A DNA stretch of 40,365 nucleotides from Temnopleurus reevesii (lineage: Eukaryota > Echinodermata > Echinoidea > Temnopleuroida > Temnopleuridae). Under the pieces are notes generated by a model that saw only the letters and a list, made by a program, of their open reading frames with translations, made no database searches and was not told the origin of the DNA. A program made the position numbers and the translations under genes. Numbering within the stretch: position 1 is the stretch's first letter; every line of letters begins with the position of its first letter. The DNA lies in NCBI GenBank assembly GCA_036244855.1, contig BQKZ01005216.1:18197-58561 (forward strand), in the 5' to 3' direction. Below are positions 1 through 10,479 of this stretch, in pieces.

Positions 1-181
1 GGGTGAATCGTGTTTTATTTATTTATTTATTTATTTATCTGTTGATCAATATTTTAGCAGGATGCCCTCACAACAAGATGTTGGTATCACGAGGGGTCCT
101 GCATATATCACAATACTATGTACAATACTATGCACTTCATTATATGTTGCTTCCGGGGTCCTATGTGACCGGGGATTTAGC
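1..181. mobile_element. TTAA-type foldback element, copy 1, interrupted
   Basis: Bases 1-14 and 145-179 match the right arm of the roughly 130-bp foldback family found intact near 9.8, 10.2, 30.1 and 35.2 kb. The arm is broken by a 130-bp insertion at 15-144. TGTT sits on both sides of the insertion (11-14 and 145-148), which looks like a target duplication. The insertion starts with a TTTA/ATTT-rich run and shares about 25 bp with 471-495. The left arm lies outside the window. Confidence 0.7.
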
Positions 182-209
182 ATGCGCGCACCTGTAGGAT
201 TTTGTGACA

Positions 210-299
210 CAGAGGCGCGACATTTTGCTCTTTCCCCCTTCAAAGAGCTGATCTGGTCCCTATTGCATAAAAGGGGGAAAGAGCAAAATGTCGCGTCTG
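210..299. repeat. Short foldback hairpin
   Basis: An inverted repeat of about 30 bp per arm, with cores CGCGACATTTTGC on the left and GCAAAATGTCGCG on the right, encloses a loop of about 30 bp. The arms differ only by two extra bases near the left end. It is a small non-autonomous element or hairpin. No second copy was noticed in the window. Confidence 0.75.
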
Positions 300-1319
300 A
301 CAAAGAAGAAGAAGAAAAAAAAAAGATAACTACCTACTTTGGCGCCCCTTTGGGCAATTTTAGCGACCTTTTTGCCTCAAATTTGGTTCCCTCTGGCTCT
401 GACCCTGGGAGTTAGCGCCTCACCCCCCCCCCCTTCCACGGTGCGCGCATGGTTAGGGTACTATAAAACTATATCACAATACTATGCACTTCATTTAAAC
501 ATTTTCTTCCATAGAATAAGCACGTATTTCAATATAATACTTGCTGCTATGTCGGGGGTTATTAGTCCTCATGCAACACCACCATTTGGCTACTATTTTT
601 ATGTGAAAAAGGATAATATGGATACGCACCAATAGAAAAAAAATTTCTAGACGATACAAACAATAAGTTAACCTTGAAGGTCAAATGAATGTGGAGTCAA
701 TTTGCTCTATTTCTATCATGTATATAGAGGTACCAATATTCACCGTGTTCTGAGTATGTTGGAACGTCTTGTATAGACATGAACTTGTTGATTTCATTGT
801 AAAGGAAACTCCACATATGTTTGTACCATCACGTACAGTCGCAGAACGCCTTATCTTCCCATTTAGACTTTTATTGGTAACCATTCGGAGATTGCAGTCT
901 AATAAATTTCCCCCGGGTGTTCACCCGAGATATCAATGATGCTTTTTTTCTTTTTACATTTTTAATCATTTCCCCTTTCATTTCCATTGTTATCAATCAT
1001 ATACAAACAATTAAAAGAAAGCGATGTTGTAATCAAGATTACAAGTAGCAGACAATAATAATTATGTTTTAATCATATTTGAGAAGAAAAAAAGTCACCG
1101 GTGAAAGTCGCGGCCAAATACCAGTGAAACACCGGCGAATGTGACATTGCGGTATGACTTCTGGAGATTCACCGGTGAAAACACAATGATTAATTACATT
1201 TGCGTCTTCATCAATTATGCGGGTTTACTAAAAATTGCAGCAAATCATATTGATTGGAAATAATATAATAGATGCAAATTCTATGCATACTCTGCACACA
1301 AAGGATGTTCTTGACAGCC
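300..1319. other. Non-coding, no gene seen
   Basis: AT-rich sequence with homopolymer runs such as the C-run near 422. Two CACCGGTGAAA motifs lie near 1096 and 1170. No open frame looks coding and no splice-like structure was recognised. Confidence 0.5.
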
Positions 1320-1429
1320 GGATAAAGTGGCCGATCGAGGCTTGCCCGGTATAGCAACAAGATACGTTTTCCAAATCTTGTACTTCTATATCGTCACTTA
1401 CATGTTAAAGAGCACCGTGTTACTACAAG

Positions 1430-1639
1430 GTGTGGTCACACCGGCCCAGCGGAGGTATAGCAGTCCTTTAGCGGTAGAGATTTAGTCTGCAAGGACAGAC
1501 CTGCTTTCAGTGTGTGCATGAGCATACCCTGTATCGCGCTATGCGCACGCACACACTGAAATCCTAGGGTCTGTCCTTGCAGACTAAATAGCTACCGCTA
1601 AAGAACCGCTACACCTCCGCTTGGCCGGTGTGACCACAC
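1430..1639. mobile_element. 210-bp foldback element
   Basis: Near-complete inverted repeat with ends GTGTGGTCACACCGGCC and GGCCGGTGTGACCACAC. The arms continue inward through CTTTAGCGGTAG and GTCTGCAAGGACAGAC to a loop near 1530. There is no coding capacity, as expected of a MITE-like element. The related sequence near 2480-2520 (CGCGTAACTAC followed by ACGCACATAAATTTGAA) lacks it, so it is probably an insertion into that repeat. Confidence 0.85.
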
Positions 1640-1794
1640 ATCGTTTTCAAGAAACGTGCATAAATTTGAAACTACAGTGTTTTCGAAAACCGACTTATTC
1701 CAGGGAAATGTCGTTTTCATTTATGCATGCACTGATGCAAACATGATTACCTGAAGCCGCCATGCAGAATAAATAGATTTACTAATAGATTCAA

Positions 1795-2364
1795 ATTGAT
1801 GTACGTTTCTTCCCAAACGATGGGGAGTTTGTATACATTACTTGTTGCTATGTCAGGCATTTTGCATACATTAATAAACATGCTTCTACATGTCAACCGA
1901 CCATCTAGGGAATATCAATGAGGAGGAAAAAACAACAAAAAACAACAACAAAATGAATTAATTCATTTTTTGTCATACCATTAATGTTTTCATCGATTTT
2001 ATTGAATTAGGAACATCTGACTATATGAGTGGATAAATGACGAAACAGATTTTAAGAGTAAACAAAACATCTAAAAGAGAAGCACTCAAAACAAGAAGAA
2101 GTAAAAGGTCAGGGCCCCGTAACATTAAGCTTTCTAATCGAGCGTACGATTAACATAAATCGCAAGTCTATATGGGGAAGTATACACTAAAGATTTGCAA
2201 TTGAATTTACAGGTCCAAGATGAGCAAATGATCTGACGGTAGTGACGAAAGAGTAGTCGAAATTATTTGGTAATGATTTTCGGTTGCTCATATTTTAATA
2301 TATACATGATCTTATACTGGTTAGGGTCTGTGACTAACTGATCGAGGGAGGAAATAGACTGTAC
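1795..2364. repeat. Tandem copy A
   Basis: About 570 bp that recur at 2544-3878. Shared landmarks in order are TTGATGTACGT, CATTACTTGTTGCTATGTC, TACATGTCAACCGACCATC, GAATTAATTCATTTTTT, GAGTGGATAAATGACG, and the final TACTGGTTAGGGTCTGTGA. By eye the copies differ at several percent of sites, plus insertions. Copy A ends about 20 bp before the N at 2384. Confidence 0.85.
2112..2216. mobile_element. GGCCTGTAACATAAA-family MITE, copy 1
   Basis: The left end GGGCCCCGTAACATTAAG and the right end TTTACAGGTCC match the terminal repeats of the elements at 17133, 19722 and 34873. The interior carries AATCGCAAGTCTAT, a variant of the CATAGACTTGCGATT block shared by the family. It is non-coding. Confidence 0.75.
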
Positions 2365-2384
2365 AGTCTGAAACGGCTAGATAN

Positions 2385-2546
2385 CAACCCGAAAGCTTGC
2401 CCGAGGCTTGCCCGACATAGCAACAAGTAATGTATGCAAACTGGATTCCAAATATTGTAGTCTTATTGTTATCAACCGGCCTATGGAATACCGCGTAACT
2501 ACGTTTAACGCACATAAATTTGAATATATAAGTAAACCCGCCTATT
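2385..2546 (-). mobile_element. Truncated AATAGGCGGGTTTACT-family element
   Basis: Reverse-strand match to part of the 218-bp element at 37763-37980. It ends in AGTAAACCCGCCTATT and carries ATTCCATAGGCCGG and GCAACAAGTAATGTATGC in reverse orientation. The other end is cut off at the N at 2384, which suggests that a sequence contig begins inside the element. Confidence 0.75.
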
Positions 2547-2862
2547 GATGTACGTGCTTCCCAAACGATAGGAAGTTTGTATACTAGTACATTACTTGTT
2601 GCTATGTCAGGCAATTTGCATACATTAATAAACCTGCCTCTACATGTCAACCGACCATCGAGGGAATATCAATGAGGAGGAAAAAAAAAACCCAAAACAA
2701 AATGAATTAATTCATTTTTTTTGTCATACCGTTAATGTTTTCATCGATTTTATTGAATTAGGGACAATTGACTACATGAGTGGATAAATGACGAAACAGA
2801 TTTTAACAGTAAACCAAACATCTTACAAGAGAAGCACTCAATACAAGCAGAAGTAAAAGGTC

Positions 2863-3720
2863 GGTGCCTCGTAACATAAAGCTTTCTAATCGATCGTATC
2901 ATGGATACTATTATAGATGGATAAAGCATGGAACACTAATTAATTCATTCAGCTGACTTTGTCAAAAGATTCACAATAACATTCCTAACATGTTTCGTAG
3001 CTTTGATCTAATGATGACCGCCGACAGTCAGGGTGCAATTTTCAAAAGTGCGTCTTCAGAGACCAGGAAAATTTCATGCGCAGTATAGAAACTGAAGCAT
3101 TTACACTCGTATAGATACATGCGCAGTTGTTCCATGTTTGTGAACATTACTGGGTATGACATTTTCATTACAAAAAATAAAGTGATTTCGAAGAAAAATT
3201 CTTAAATTATGAAAAATGTTAAGTGAATTTAAAGTCGTTTAAATCAAACATGACACTAATTTAATGCAAATCGGTGTACTAATACAGTAGAATATAGTTA
3301 CTTGTCAAGATTTAGCAAGGTGAAATACGTGTCCACCCGTGTCCACTCTGTCAAATACTTATTTCATATCACAAAAATTTTCATGACATGACGTTCGCTG
3401 CTCCCCTAACTAGTCTCGAAACGTTGTTATTTTCTAATAGACCAGTAGACAGCCCATCGAAGAGAAGTCATTGACCCAAAGCACGTTAATTTGTCCGCGA
3501 AGATTCGTCATGACTAATCTGTATTGTTTATAAAAAATAATGTCCTCATCAACATGCACATTCCCAGGTGGCGGCAGTCTACCATACTTCAAAGGCAACT
3601 TTGGAACTCAATCCAGTCAATAATAGGATCCATGATCGTACGATTAATATAGATCCCAAGTCTATGGGAAAGTACCTATACTAAAGATTTGCAATTGATC
3701 GCAATCTGTTTTACAGGCCC
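2863..3720. mobile_element. GGCCTGTAACATAAA-family MITE, copy 2, split
   Basis: The left part (2863-2898, GCCTCGTAACATAAAG) and the right part (3636-3720, ending TTTTACAGGCCC) are the two halves of the element that is whole at 2112-2216. They are separated by the nested insertion at 2899-3635. Confidence 0.8.
2899..3635. mobile_element. Nested 737-bp element with 5-bp target duplication
   Basis: Terminal inverted repeats TCATGGATACTATTATAGA and TCAATAATAGGATCCATGA match at 17 of 19 positions. TCGTA is present immediately outside both ends (2894-2898 and 3636-3640), and the uninterrupted MITE in copy A gives the empty site. No transposase frame is visible, so it is non-autonomous. The superfamily is unassigned. 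Confidence 0.8.
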
Positions 3721-3880
3721 AAAATGAGCAAATGATCTGACGGTAGTGACGAAAGAGTATAGTCGAAAATGCGAAATTATTTGGTAAAGATTTTCGGTTG
3801 CTCATATTTTAATATATACATGATCTTATACTGGTTAGGGTCTGTGACTAACTGATTGGGGGAGGAAATAGAGTGTACNT

Positions 3881-4800
3881 ACAACATAAACAGTATGAAT
3901 TTATCTACATGTATAGAGATTCTAGCAGGTCCTGAATATATGCATGAGACGACTCTTATGTAAAGTTAAGGCTTCCATTAGTATTACAAGTACTTCTAAG
4001 TTTTGGCGATGATTCACTTGTTGTTTACATTGACGGTCTGAACGGGGCGCAAAGTTCAATGCTCGAGGTGCAAGTTCACGATCATTCCCAGACATTTAAA
4101 TTCCCTGTTGGGTGATATCTGATCCTAAAAATTAAACGATTTACGACAACATGTACAAGATGAATTTATATGCGAGTGTGAATTAAGATGCCAACCAATC
4201 TGGAATATATTGCATTATATGAATTTTATGTAAATTCAAGGCTTCTGAAAGCAAGTACGGTTAAGTATTTAGCGATGATTCATTGGTTGTTTGCACTGAT
4301 GGCGGTCTGAACGGGGCACAATTAAGGTTCAAGGTTCAATGCTCGAGGTGCAAGTTCAACATCATTCCCAGACATTTGAATTCCCTTTTGGCTGATATTT
4401 GAGCCGAGAATTCGAAGGAATAACTACAACATGTACCGAGCACTTCGAGCAGAAGGGAAAATGAATAGGACAAAATAAACAACGTCCATTCAAACATTTA
4501 CAATAGCCAGATGCAGACAAAATAAATTTCCTTCTTTCTTTCTTTTTTGCAGTTTATTTTGAACTTGTGTCGCATCTGTTCAGCAAATAGACAGGGAAGC
4601 TAATTTCTTGTGTGTTCATGAAGCTATTGTGAAGGTTTGAATAAAGGTTTTTTTTTACTCTGTCCTAGCCATTTGTCCCTTCTGCCCACAGTGAAGATGA
4701 ATATATATTTATATCTATATGTACAGAGATGCCAATCGTTCCGGGATATATTATGCATGAAATGAATTTTATGCAAAGGTTTCTATTACAAGAGAATTGC
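3881..4800. repeat. Three tandem 265-280 bp units
   Basis: Units begin with ACAACAT at 3881, 4146 and 4426. Shared blocks are GCGATGATTCA, GGTCTGAACGGGGC, AATGCTCGAGGTGCAAGTTC and ATCATTCCCAGACATTT in units 1 and 2, and GAATTTTATG in units 2 and 3. Unit 3 is partial, is interrupted at 4437 by a foldback element, and resumes at AGATGAATATA near 4695. Confidence 0.8.
4437..4693. mobile_element. GCAGAAGGGACAAA-family foldback, copy 1
   Basis: Ends GAGCAGAAGGGAAAATG and CATTTGTCCCTTCTGC are inverted. Inner arms ACAAAATAAACAAC and GAATAAAGG continue the pairing loosely. It is inserted in tandem unit 3, and unit 2 (ACAACATGTACAAGATGAAT) preserves the empty site. Relatives lie at 16237, 33051 and 35308. 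Confidence 0.75.
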
Positions 4801-5506
4801 CAAGGCTTCGGCTATTGTCACTTCTCCTCTCATAAGCATTTGTTCATATGTTGCGTTATTCATGTATTGATTATGACCTAATACATATTGCGGAACGGTT
4901 GGCAACTCATGCTAGTGGCCTAACAATTGAATATGACCTTCATCTGTGCTTAATCTGTGCTTAATACATTGACGTATTGATATCATCTTAAAAGGAAAAG
5001 AAGGCATTAATATATTTTTGAAAAATAATTCTCTTTCATTTTGGGCGTGTGTTTTTTTTTCGCCGGCTACATAATATTAGCATGATTGACATATCAAATT
5101 ATCCTTCTTCGCATTTGACATCTCATAAAAAAAAATATTTTGAATGTCACCGTTTTACCTTGATGTATATAATTATACCGTTCTTTCGCTCCCTTTTCTG
5201 TATGTAGGCTGAGTTGAAGGTATATTGTTTTTTTTTTCTCGAGAAATGGATTATAAAGAAAGGCTTCCAAGGAAACAATTGACCAGACATTTCTCGATCA
5301 GCGTCAATCCGATTTCATTGAAAGGACACAGAAGAGGCATTTTGTTATCTTCTTCGCTGCTGGGGAAGCACATTCCTAGTTAAAATAATGAATTCTCGAG
5401 TATTTCACTCATGGCAAAATATACGAAGGCTGCAGTGAGAATTCCGCATCCTAAATTGATGCATGATTGCTTTTATTGGGCGGGTGAATGTTGTTTCGCA
5501 GTTCGA
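4800..5506. other. Non-coding, no gene seen
   Basis: AT-rich DNA with T-runs. No repeat family, exon or RNA was recognised. Confidence 0.45.
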
Positions 5507-6042
5507 AAGGATACACACTTAGAAAAATGGTGGAGTATTGCACCTTGTTACACCGGGAGCATCTCGGTCGGGCGCAAAGTTGTACCTTTTCACGAAGGTG
5601 CAATATTTTGCAGTATATACTTATTCCCCCTAAAACTAAACAGCTAGCTGCGGAATTCAAACCAAATGCTTTACCGCCTAAGCTCGTCACTGCGTCCGAC
5701 CGATAAACAGGTTTATTATACATCTGAACAAGAACGGTGGCAACGCATTTCGTAAACATAAGTCATGAGGCTAACGAAAGTTTTAATATCGCAACATCAA
5801 GCTTTCAATAGAAGTGGAAAAACAGCTAATCGGTCGAACATTTGGCTGGGAAATTTGAGATTCTTACTATTTTTGAAAAAGATATTTGGTAAAATATCGC
5901 ACCTTTATGACAAGGGACCAACACTACACCTTCATGAAAATTAAAATGAAAATATTGCTCTCTATAAAAGGTGATTATCGTATTGCATTCAGTTTGTACC
6001 CTCAAAGGTGCAAAAATGTACCTTTATCTATAAGTGTGTACA
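5507..6042. repeat. AAGGTGCAA-motif repeat with short inverted ends
   Basis: Bounded by ACACACTTA near 5512 and TAAGTGTGT near 6032. Inside are many copies, in both orientations, of AAGGTGCAATAT-type motifs, for example near 5538, 5597, 5898 and 6005. The same motif vocabulary occurs at 32075-32240 and 32620-32750, so this is probably an old, diverged foldback family. Confidence 0.5.
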
Positions 6043-6274
6043 GGGGTAATTAATTATCAGTCATGCGTGCTACCACACTAGAATGGTTTCCTCACACGAA
6101 GTTTAAGATGAGAGACTCTTGTTTGAGAACCCTCGATTAACATCCTAAATGCCTCCTAAACGAAACAGCAAAGGCGCCCTTAAGCAGTTAAGAGTGTGTG
6201 ACCCAGAAATTGATTTAAGTGTACATAAATGGTGATTTGAGAGTGTTGTTCAATATTTTGAAGAGTAAATAACA

Positions 6275-6385
6275 AGCGCGAGTACCGCACGGCCCCATTG
6301 AAAAACAGCATGTGCTGAACTGGGTTTTTAACCGTGTTTAAATAAATGTATGAAATCAAATCAAATCAAATCAATAAAATATAAA
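6275..6385 (+). mobile_element. LINE 3' end with AAATC tail
   Basis: GGCCCCATTGAAAAACAGC, then TGAACTGGGTTTTTAACC and AATAAA, ending in an (AAATC)n-like run near 6355. This layout is typical of CR1/L2-type non-LTR retrotransposon 3' UTRs. No reverse transcriptase frame is attached, so it is a 5'-truncated insertion. Confidence 0.6.
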
Positions 6386-6694
6386 GTAGTTTTGCGGCGA
6401 ACAGAGCATTTGGGGGCATTTTTTTCTTGGAGCCACATTGGGGCAATATTGTCTCAAATTTCACACATATCAGAATGGATTACAGCTCCCTTGATGACAC
6501 TCTAACGACGGATAACGGTATGATATTGAAGATGCCTCATGAAACATGCACGTAGTCGTTAGCAATCAATCGTTTCTGGATCGCTAACTTCATGTGTTAT
6601 TGGTCTGTGCAATCAGACCCGATCCAGGAAGATTATTCAATCTTTCTAATTGGTTTGATTTTCTTCAGTATACAGAAGTAGAAATATTAGAAAA

Positions 6695-6785
6695 TAACAT
6701 GATTGATTGATTGATTGACTTTATTTCCGAAGTAGTAAGAATAGAAATTACGATACATTAAGAAATATAACATATGAAGAGAAAT
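6695..6785 (-). mobile_element. LINE 3' end on the reverse strand
   Basis: Read on the reverse strand, the sequence ends GAAATAAAGTCAATCAATCA, a polyadenylation-like signal followed by a short tandem tail. This is the usual 3' signature of L2/CR1-like elements. The upstream part is too short or decayed to show coding sequence. Confidence 0.5.
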
Positions 6786-7630
6786 GAAGAGAAATTAATA
6801 AATCGACTGGATTTTACATTTCATATGCATTATCAAAATGACTGCGTCCTTCATGCTTCATAGATATCATTTGACAATGAGTCACAAAAACGACAAACGG
6901 AATTTCAAGACAGCTATTGCAAACTGCAAACTAAGACATATATTTAACCTCAAAAGACCTTTTCTAAATCTACAATAAGCGTGTTTGAAAAGGCAAAATC
7001 ATTTTGATATTGGAGCAAATCTATCATCTATCTATCTTCAAGGTCTTAAACCTTAAATTACGTTTCATGTCTTTATAGGTAAGATATACAATTTGAGTCT
7101 TTCAAATTAAAAGTGCTAACAGTATCATTAGAAGACAAAACAAAATTAGAGGTGGGATCGAGCTTTATGTTTTGTCTGCTGCGTGTCATATGCATATCGC
7201 TGTCTGAATGTCCTAGCCCCCCTCTTTTCAAATTTATTTTGTTTGTTTTGTTGGCGCTTTCTTTGCTTGTCAGGATATTTCTGAATCACTTTTTGCCCCA
7301 TTCAAGTACAATCCTGCTGCTGTATGTAACATAATGATAGAGCACGCGATCGCCCCTGCCAACCGAAACCGGTTTTTAAATGCATTGAGGAAGACGATCA
7401 ATCGAAACGTCGCGTTGGCCCCAAATTTTCAGTTTTTGCAAATCATGAGTCAACTAATGAGAATAATGCTTCACGGTACAACGAGTTATCTTTCTTGGAA
7501 ATGTAAGTGGTCCTGTAAAGGATCTACCCACTCTCTGACTAACTTTCTCCATTTACAATCTAAAATTCTACGATTTCTTCGGTGTTTAAAGATTTAGTTT
7601 GAAAACCAGGTCAACAATTAATATTTCCGA
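6786..7630. other. Non-coding, no gene seen
   Basis: Open frames at 7113-7334 and 7334-7597 have no recognisable domain and no supporting splice or start context. No repeat was recognised. Confidence 0.4.
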
Positions 7631-7631
7631 A

Positions 7632-7795
7632 GTACCTGCTGATATTTCATGAATCGAACCCGTCATAGCCATTGAGCTTATCGGGGGTCTAGTGGTGTAA
7701 GACGCCTGTCTAATCATTCGCAGGTCGTGGGTTCGATTCTCGGGGACGCAATGTCAATCAGTGTTTAACCATGTTGGATTAAGACAAGAATTTTT
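7632..7795 (+). mobile_element. tRNA-like SINE, forward copy
   Basis: A tRNA-like head (7681-7750) has A-box-like GGTCTAGTGGTGTAAGACG and B-box GGTTCGATTC. Its acceptor ends do not pair well, so it is not a functional tRNA. The tail CAATCAGTGTTTAACCATGTT recurs in the element near 38.2 kb. The 45 bp before the head (AGTACCTGCTG, GAATCGAACCCG) also recur there, so the mobile unit includes sequence upstream of the tRNA-like part. Confidence 0.7.
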
Positions 7796-8530
7796 TATTT
7801 CATCCAAGAGGTCATTTTCATAACCCGGGCATGATTGTTGACAAGCTTGAAATATTTTGATTGACGCGGACTATGAAAAACAACACTCTTATTTCCATCT
7901 TAGAAATTTTCAGATTTATAGTTTACTAAAGCCCGTATCGTTTTTCTACTTGAACCACATTTTTGGTAACATGATGATAACGATACTGCAATGATATGGA
8001 AATTGTGATGGTAGTCATGTATTCTTCTTTGCCTACCAATATTTTGCAATCTCCTAATTAACATTACAAAGATTGCAACATAATACCACTGTTGTCAATT
8101 TTGAGGATATTGTTTATACCACTTTGTTATGGAAATCTTCATAAAAAAAACAACGTTGTTCAGTATTCCAAAACAACAGGGATTCCATCCCTCCATCTTC
8201 CTTGACAAAGTGTTTTAGTATAAGCGAGAGCACTTTTGGGTCAAGCTAAAAGTGCGTCCCTTTTTATCTCGCCGCCTCTTTTTGAAGCGCATACATTTTT
8301 TTGCCTTTACAAGATTGCTGGCAAATTCCTTCTTTCCACTACTCGTATTGAAGGAATTATGAATCCATCACCTTAATCTGAGCTTTGACTTTGACAGTAA
8401 AATATATTTAAAATGATGTTGCTTGATCACTGATCGTTGCAAGAAACATCCTTACAACTACCATGCAGCAGCATAAATTCAATTCGACACATTTTGAAGA
8501 GATCTTGTGGGGAACGAGGATTTGCTTACA

Positions 8531-8531
<1 letters not shown>
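7796..8531. other. Non-coding, no gene seen
   Basis: AT-rich spacer without recognised features. Confidence 0.4.
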
Positions 8532-8592
<61 letters not shown>

Positions 8593-8601
8593 TAATAATG
8601 A

Positions 8602-8648
<47 letters not shown>

Positions 8649-8660
8649 TTAATAATAATA
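8532..8660. repeat. Compound (AAT)n/(ACT)n microsatellite
   Basis: About 20 AAT units are followed by about 15 ACT units. The array sits at the 3' end of the reverse-strand LINE fragment (8661-9064) and probably grew from its tail. Poly-Asn and poly-Thr frames read from it are artefacts. Confidence 0.95.
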
Positions 8661-9064
8661 CCTATATAGCGCAGAAACTATATCAATATATTCTACTGTG
8701 CTTAAAATACTCTTATTTAAGTAAAGACATGAAACTAGACTTATTATAATGGCATGTCAAAAAGACATGTTTTAAGCTTTGATTTGAATGCGTTTAGTGA
8801 GGATGAATTTCGTATTTTTTTTTATTCCAGAGTTAAGGCGCTGCACATGCAAATGCTCCTAGAGTGACTTTTGTTTTTACGAATGGTTGTCTGTAACAAT
8901 AGAGTGTCGTGTGAGCTGCGAAGATTGTGCGTATGGTTGTGTGATTTGAATTTCAAGAGTTCTACAATATAACTTGGGGCTTGACCAACAAGAGCTTTGT
9001 ATACGATCAAACGTATAATACATGTATACTCAAAATGGCTCCCTAGATACTGTATATATAGCAT
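8661..9064 (-). pseudogene. Decayed non-LTR retrotransposon ORF2 C-terminus
   Basis: Reverse-strand frame 9064-8822 contains VYKALVGQAPSYIVELL followed by LRSS and LLL. This is the recognisable C-terminal end of CR1/L2-type reverse transcriptase proteins (family pattern YKALxGxAPxYIxxLL, then LRSS). A frameshift near 8820 moves the reading to a second frame, SSSLNAFKSKLKTCLFDMP, which stops at 8744. That matches the usual final helix of these proteins. The 3' UTR then runs through TTTCTGCGCTATATAGG to the microsatellite. The reverse transcriptase core and endonuclease are missing, so the copy is 5'-truncated and dead. A second scrap of the same 3' end lies at 11390-11427. The assignment to the LINE class is confident; the clade is not. 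Confidence 0.8.
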
Positions 9065-9600
9065 AACATTGCAAAACTTAACTCATCAAAATGGACATGA
9101 AAATACTACTTTACCAACTGAAACTTGCCCAGTGGCTTCTATGTACCATTACAGCACACTTGCTAACAAAGTTATGACACACAAATATCAAATACCAATA
9201 ATAAGAGCCTTAATTGGAGAGCAAGCAAAAGCATGTACTACATACTTTTTTTTTAAACATATTTGATTTCTTACCTCATTTTACTTTGATATTTATTTTT
9301 TTCAAATTCTTTTTAACTTGATTTTTTTTTTGTTAAAACTTCTAATCTAATTATGTTTCTATTGTCGTTTTTATCAAATCTGTTGCAATTTATTTTAAAT
9401 ATCTATTATTTGCTTTTCGTATATTTACTAGTTTTTGTCTTGTGACAAATTTCTTTAATTTCCCTTTGTATATTTATATTTTTCTATTACTTGTACGTTT
9501 GTTTGTTATATTTATATTTTAATGTCAAGACCATGATGAAAAACAGCTGTGCTGATCGTGTGCTTTTTTAATCCTGAATAAAGATCTTGAATATATAATC
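9065..9600 (+). mobile_element. AT-rich stretch ending in a LINE-like 3' tail
   Basis: The last 80 bp (GACCATGATGAAAAACAGC, TTTTTTAATCCTGAATAAAG, then a TTGAATATATAAT tail) look like a non-LTR 3' end, similar in plan to 6275-6385. Coding sequence further upstream was not recognised, so the left limit is uncertain. Confidence 0.45.
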
Positions 9601-9799
9601 ATGCGCTCAATCCAATTCATGATCAACTCTTTGGAATGCCCTTCCACCGAGTCTGAAATCTTCAACATCACTGTCTTCCTTGAAGTTCCTTCAAGGGCAA
9701 CCTTAAGGATGCCTTTTGACTTTAATTGCCTTGCATTTCATTACTTCAATTAATGTGCGCGGAGAGCCTTAAGCATTTAATTAGGATGGAAATGCTTAA

Positions 9800-9928
9800 G
9801 CCCCGGTCATATAGGACTCCGGAAGCTACACGATTCACCCCGACTCGTTGTTCTGAGGCAGCTAACTGTGAATTAACAAAGAGTCGGAGTGAATCGTGTT
9901 GCTTCCGGGGTCCTATGTGACCAGGGCT
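9800..9928. mobile_element. TTAA-type foldback element, copy 2
   Basis: Terminal inverted repeats GCCCCGGTCATATAGGACTC and GGGGTCCTATGTGACCAGGG enclose an inner arm ACACGATTCACCCCGACTC and a central GGCAGCTAACTGTGAATTAA. It is preceded by TTAA (9796-9799) and followed by TTTAG. It is non-coding. Confidence 0.85.
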
Positions 9929-9968
9929 TTAGTCTTGGTGGGTTTGGCGCCTCATAAGTCACTATCAT

Positions 9969-10470
9969 CATTATTACAAGATCCATGTATTATTATTGTT
10001 ATTAATTGCGACAACCACCCGAATCGTTTGCTCGTTGACAAGCAGAATGACTTTCTAGGAAGAGTAAGAAACACAGGAAAATAGTCGGCCTTTTGAAAAA
10101 TTCGCAAAATTACGGATCCCATTTCCAACAAATTTGCGGATGTTCTTCTTTCAGGGAAAGTGTTAAAGTCCCGGTCACATAGGGCTCCGGAAGCAACACG
10201 ATTCACCTCGACTCGTTGTTCTGGGGCAGTTAACTGGGAATTAACAAAGAGTCGGGGTGAATCGTGTTGCTTCCGGGGTCCTATGTGACCGGGGCTTTAG
10301 CGGGTTGATGAAGTCTTCCTTTGAGTGTAATAATGTGAGCTTGACTTCATTGAATCATGGCTATGACTGAATTAGGGTTGAATGATCGCAGGGGGTGACT
10401 TTATTCTGAGGTATAAATTGGATGTTTCGAGGTATGTTATTAACAGATGGAAACGAACCAATTTGTCATA
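9969..10470. repeat. Tandem copy 1 (element-filled)
   Basis: Landmarks CAACCACCCGAA, GGATCCCATTTCCAACA, GGTATAAATTGG and TTAACAGATGGAAACGAAC recur in order at 10480-10847. This copy contains the foldback element at 10167-10296; the neighbour does not. Confidence 0.8.
10167..10296. mobile_element. TTAA-type foldback element, copy 3
   Basis: 130-bp foldback of the same family. TTAA (10163-10166) precedes it and TTAG (10297-10300) follows. The adjacent tandem copy has a single TTAA at 10661-10664 at the same point (GTGTTAAGCGGG). TTAA target duplication is the hallmark of piggyBac-type transposition, so a piggyBac-mobilised MITE is the best guess. Confidence 0.85.
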
Positions 10471-10479
10471 ATATAATAT

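Larger units (their letters stand above)
2544..3878. repeat. Tandem copy B, carrying a 737-bp insertion
   Basis: Second copy of 1795-2364, ending at an N (3879). It is longer because an element was inserted at 2899-3635. Without that insertion and its target duplication it is about 593 bp, close to copy A. The insertion therefore came after the copies separated. Confidence 0.85.

Noticed and set aside
1096..1180. Pair of CACCGGTGAAA motifs as an operator or hairpin
   Set aside because: Each is a short local palindrome; with only two copies and no nearby gene there is no case for function.
7681..7750. Functional tRNA gene
   Set aside because: A-box and B-box are present, but the acceptor ends do not pair and both flanks repeat at 38 kb, so it is a SINE head.
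8463..8749. Poly-Ile, poly-Asn and poly-Thr proteins
   Set aside because: Readings of the AAT/ACT microsatellite at the LINE tail.
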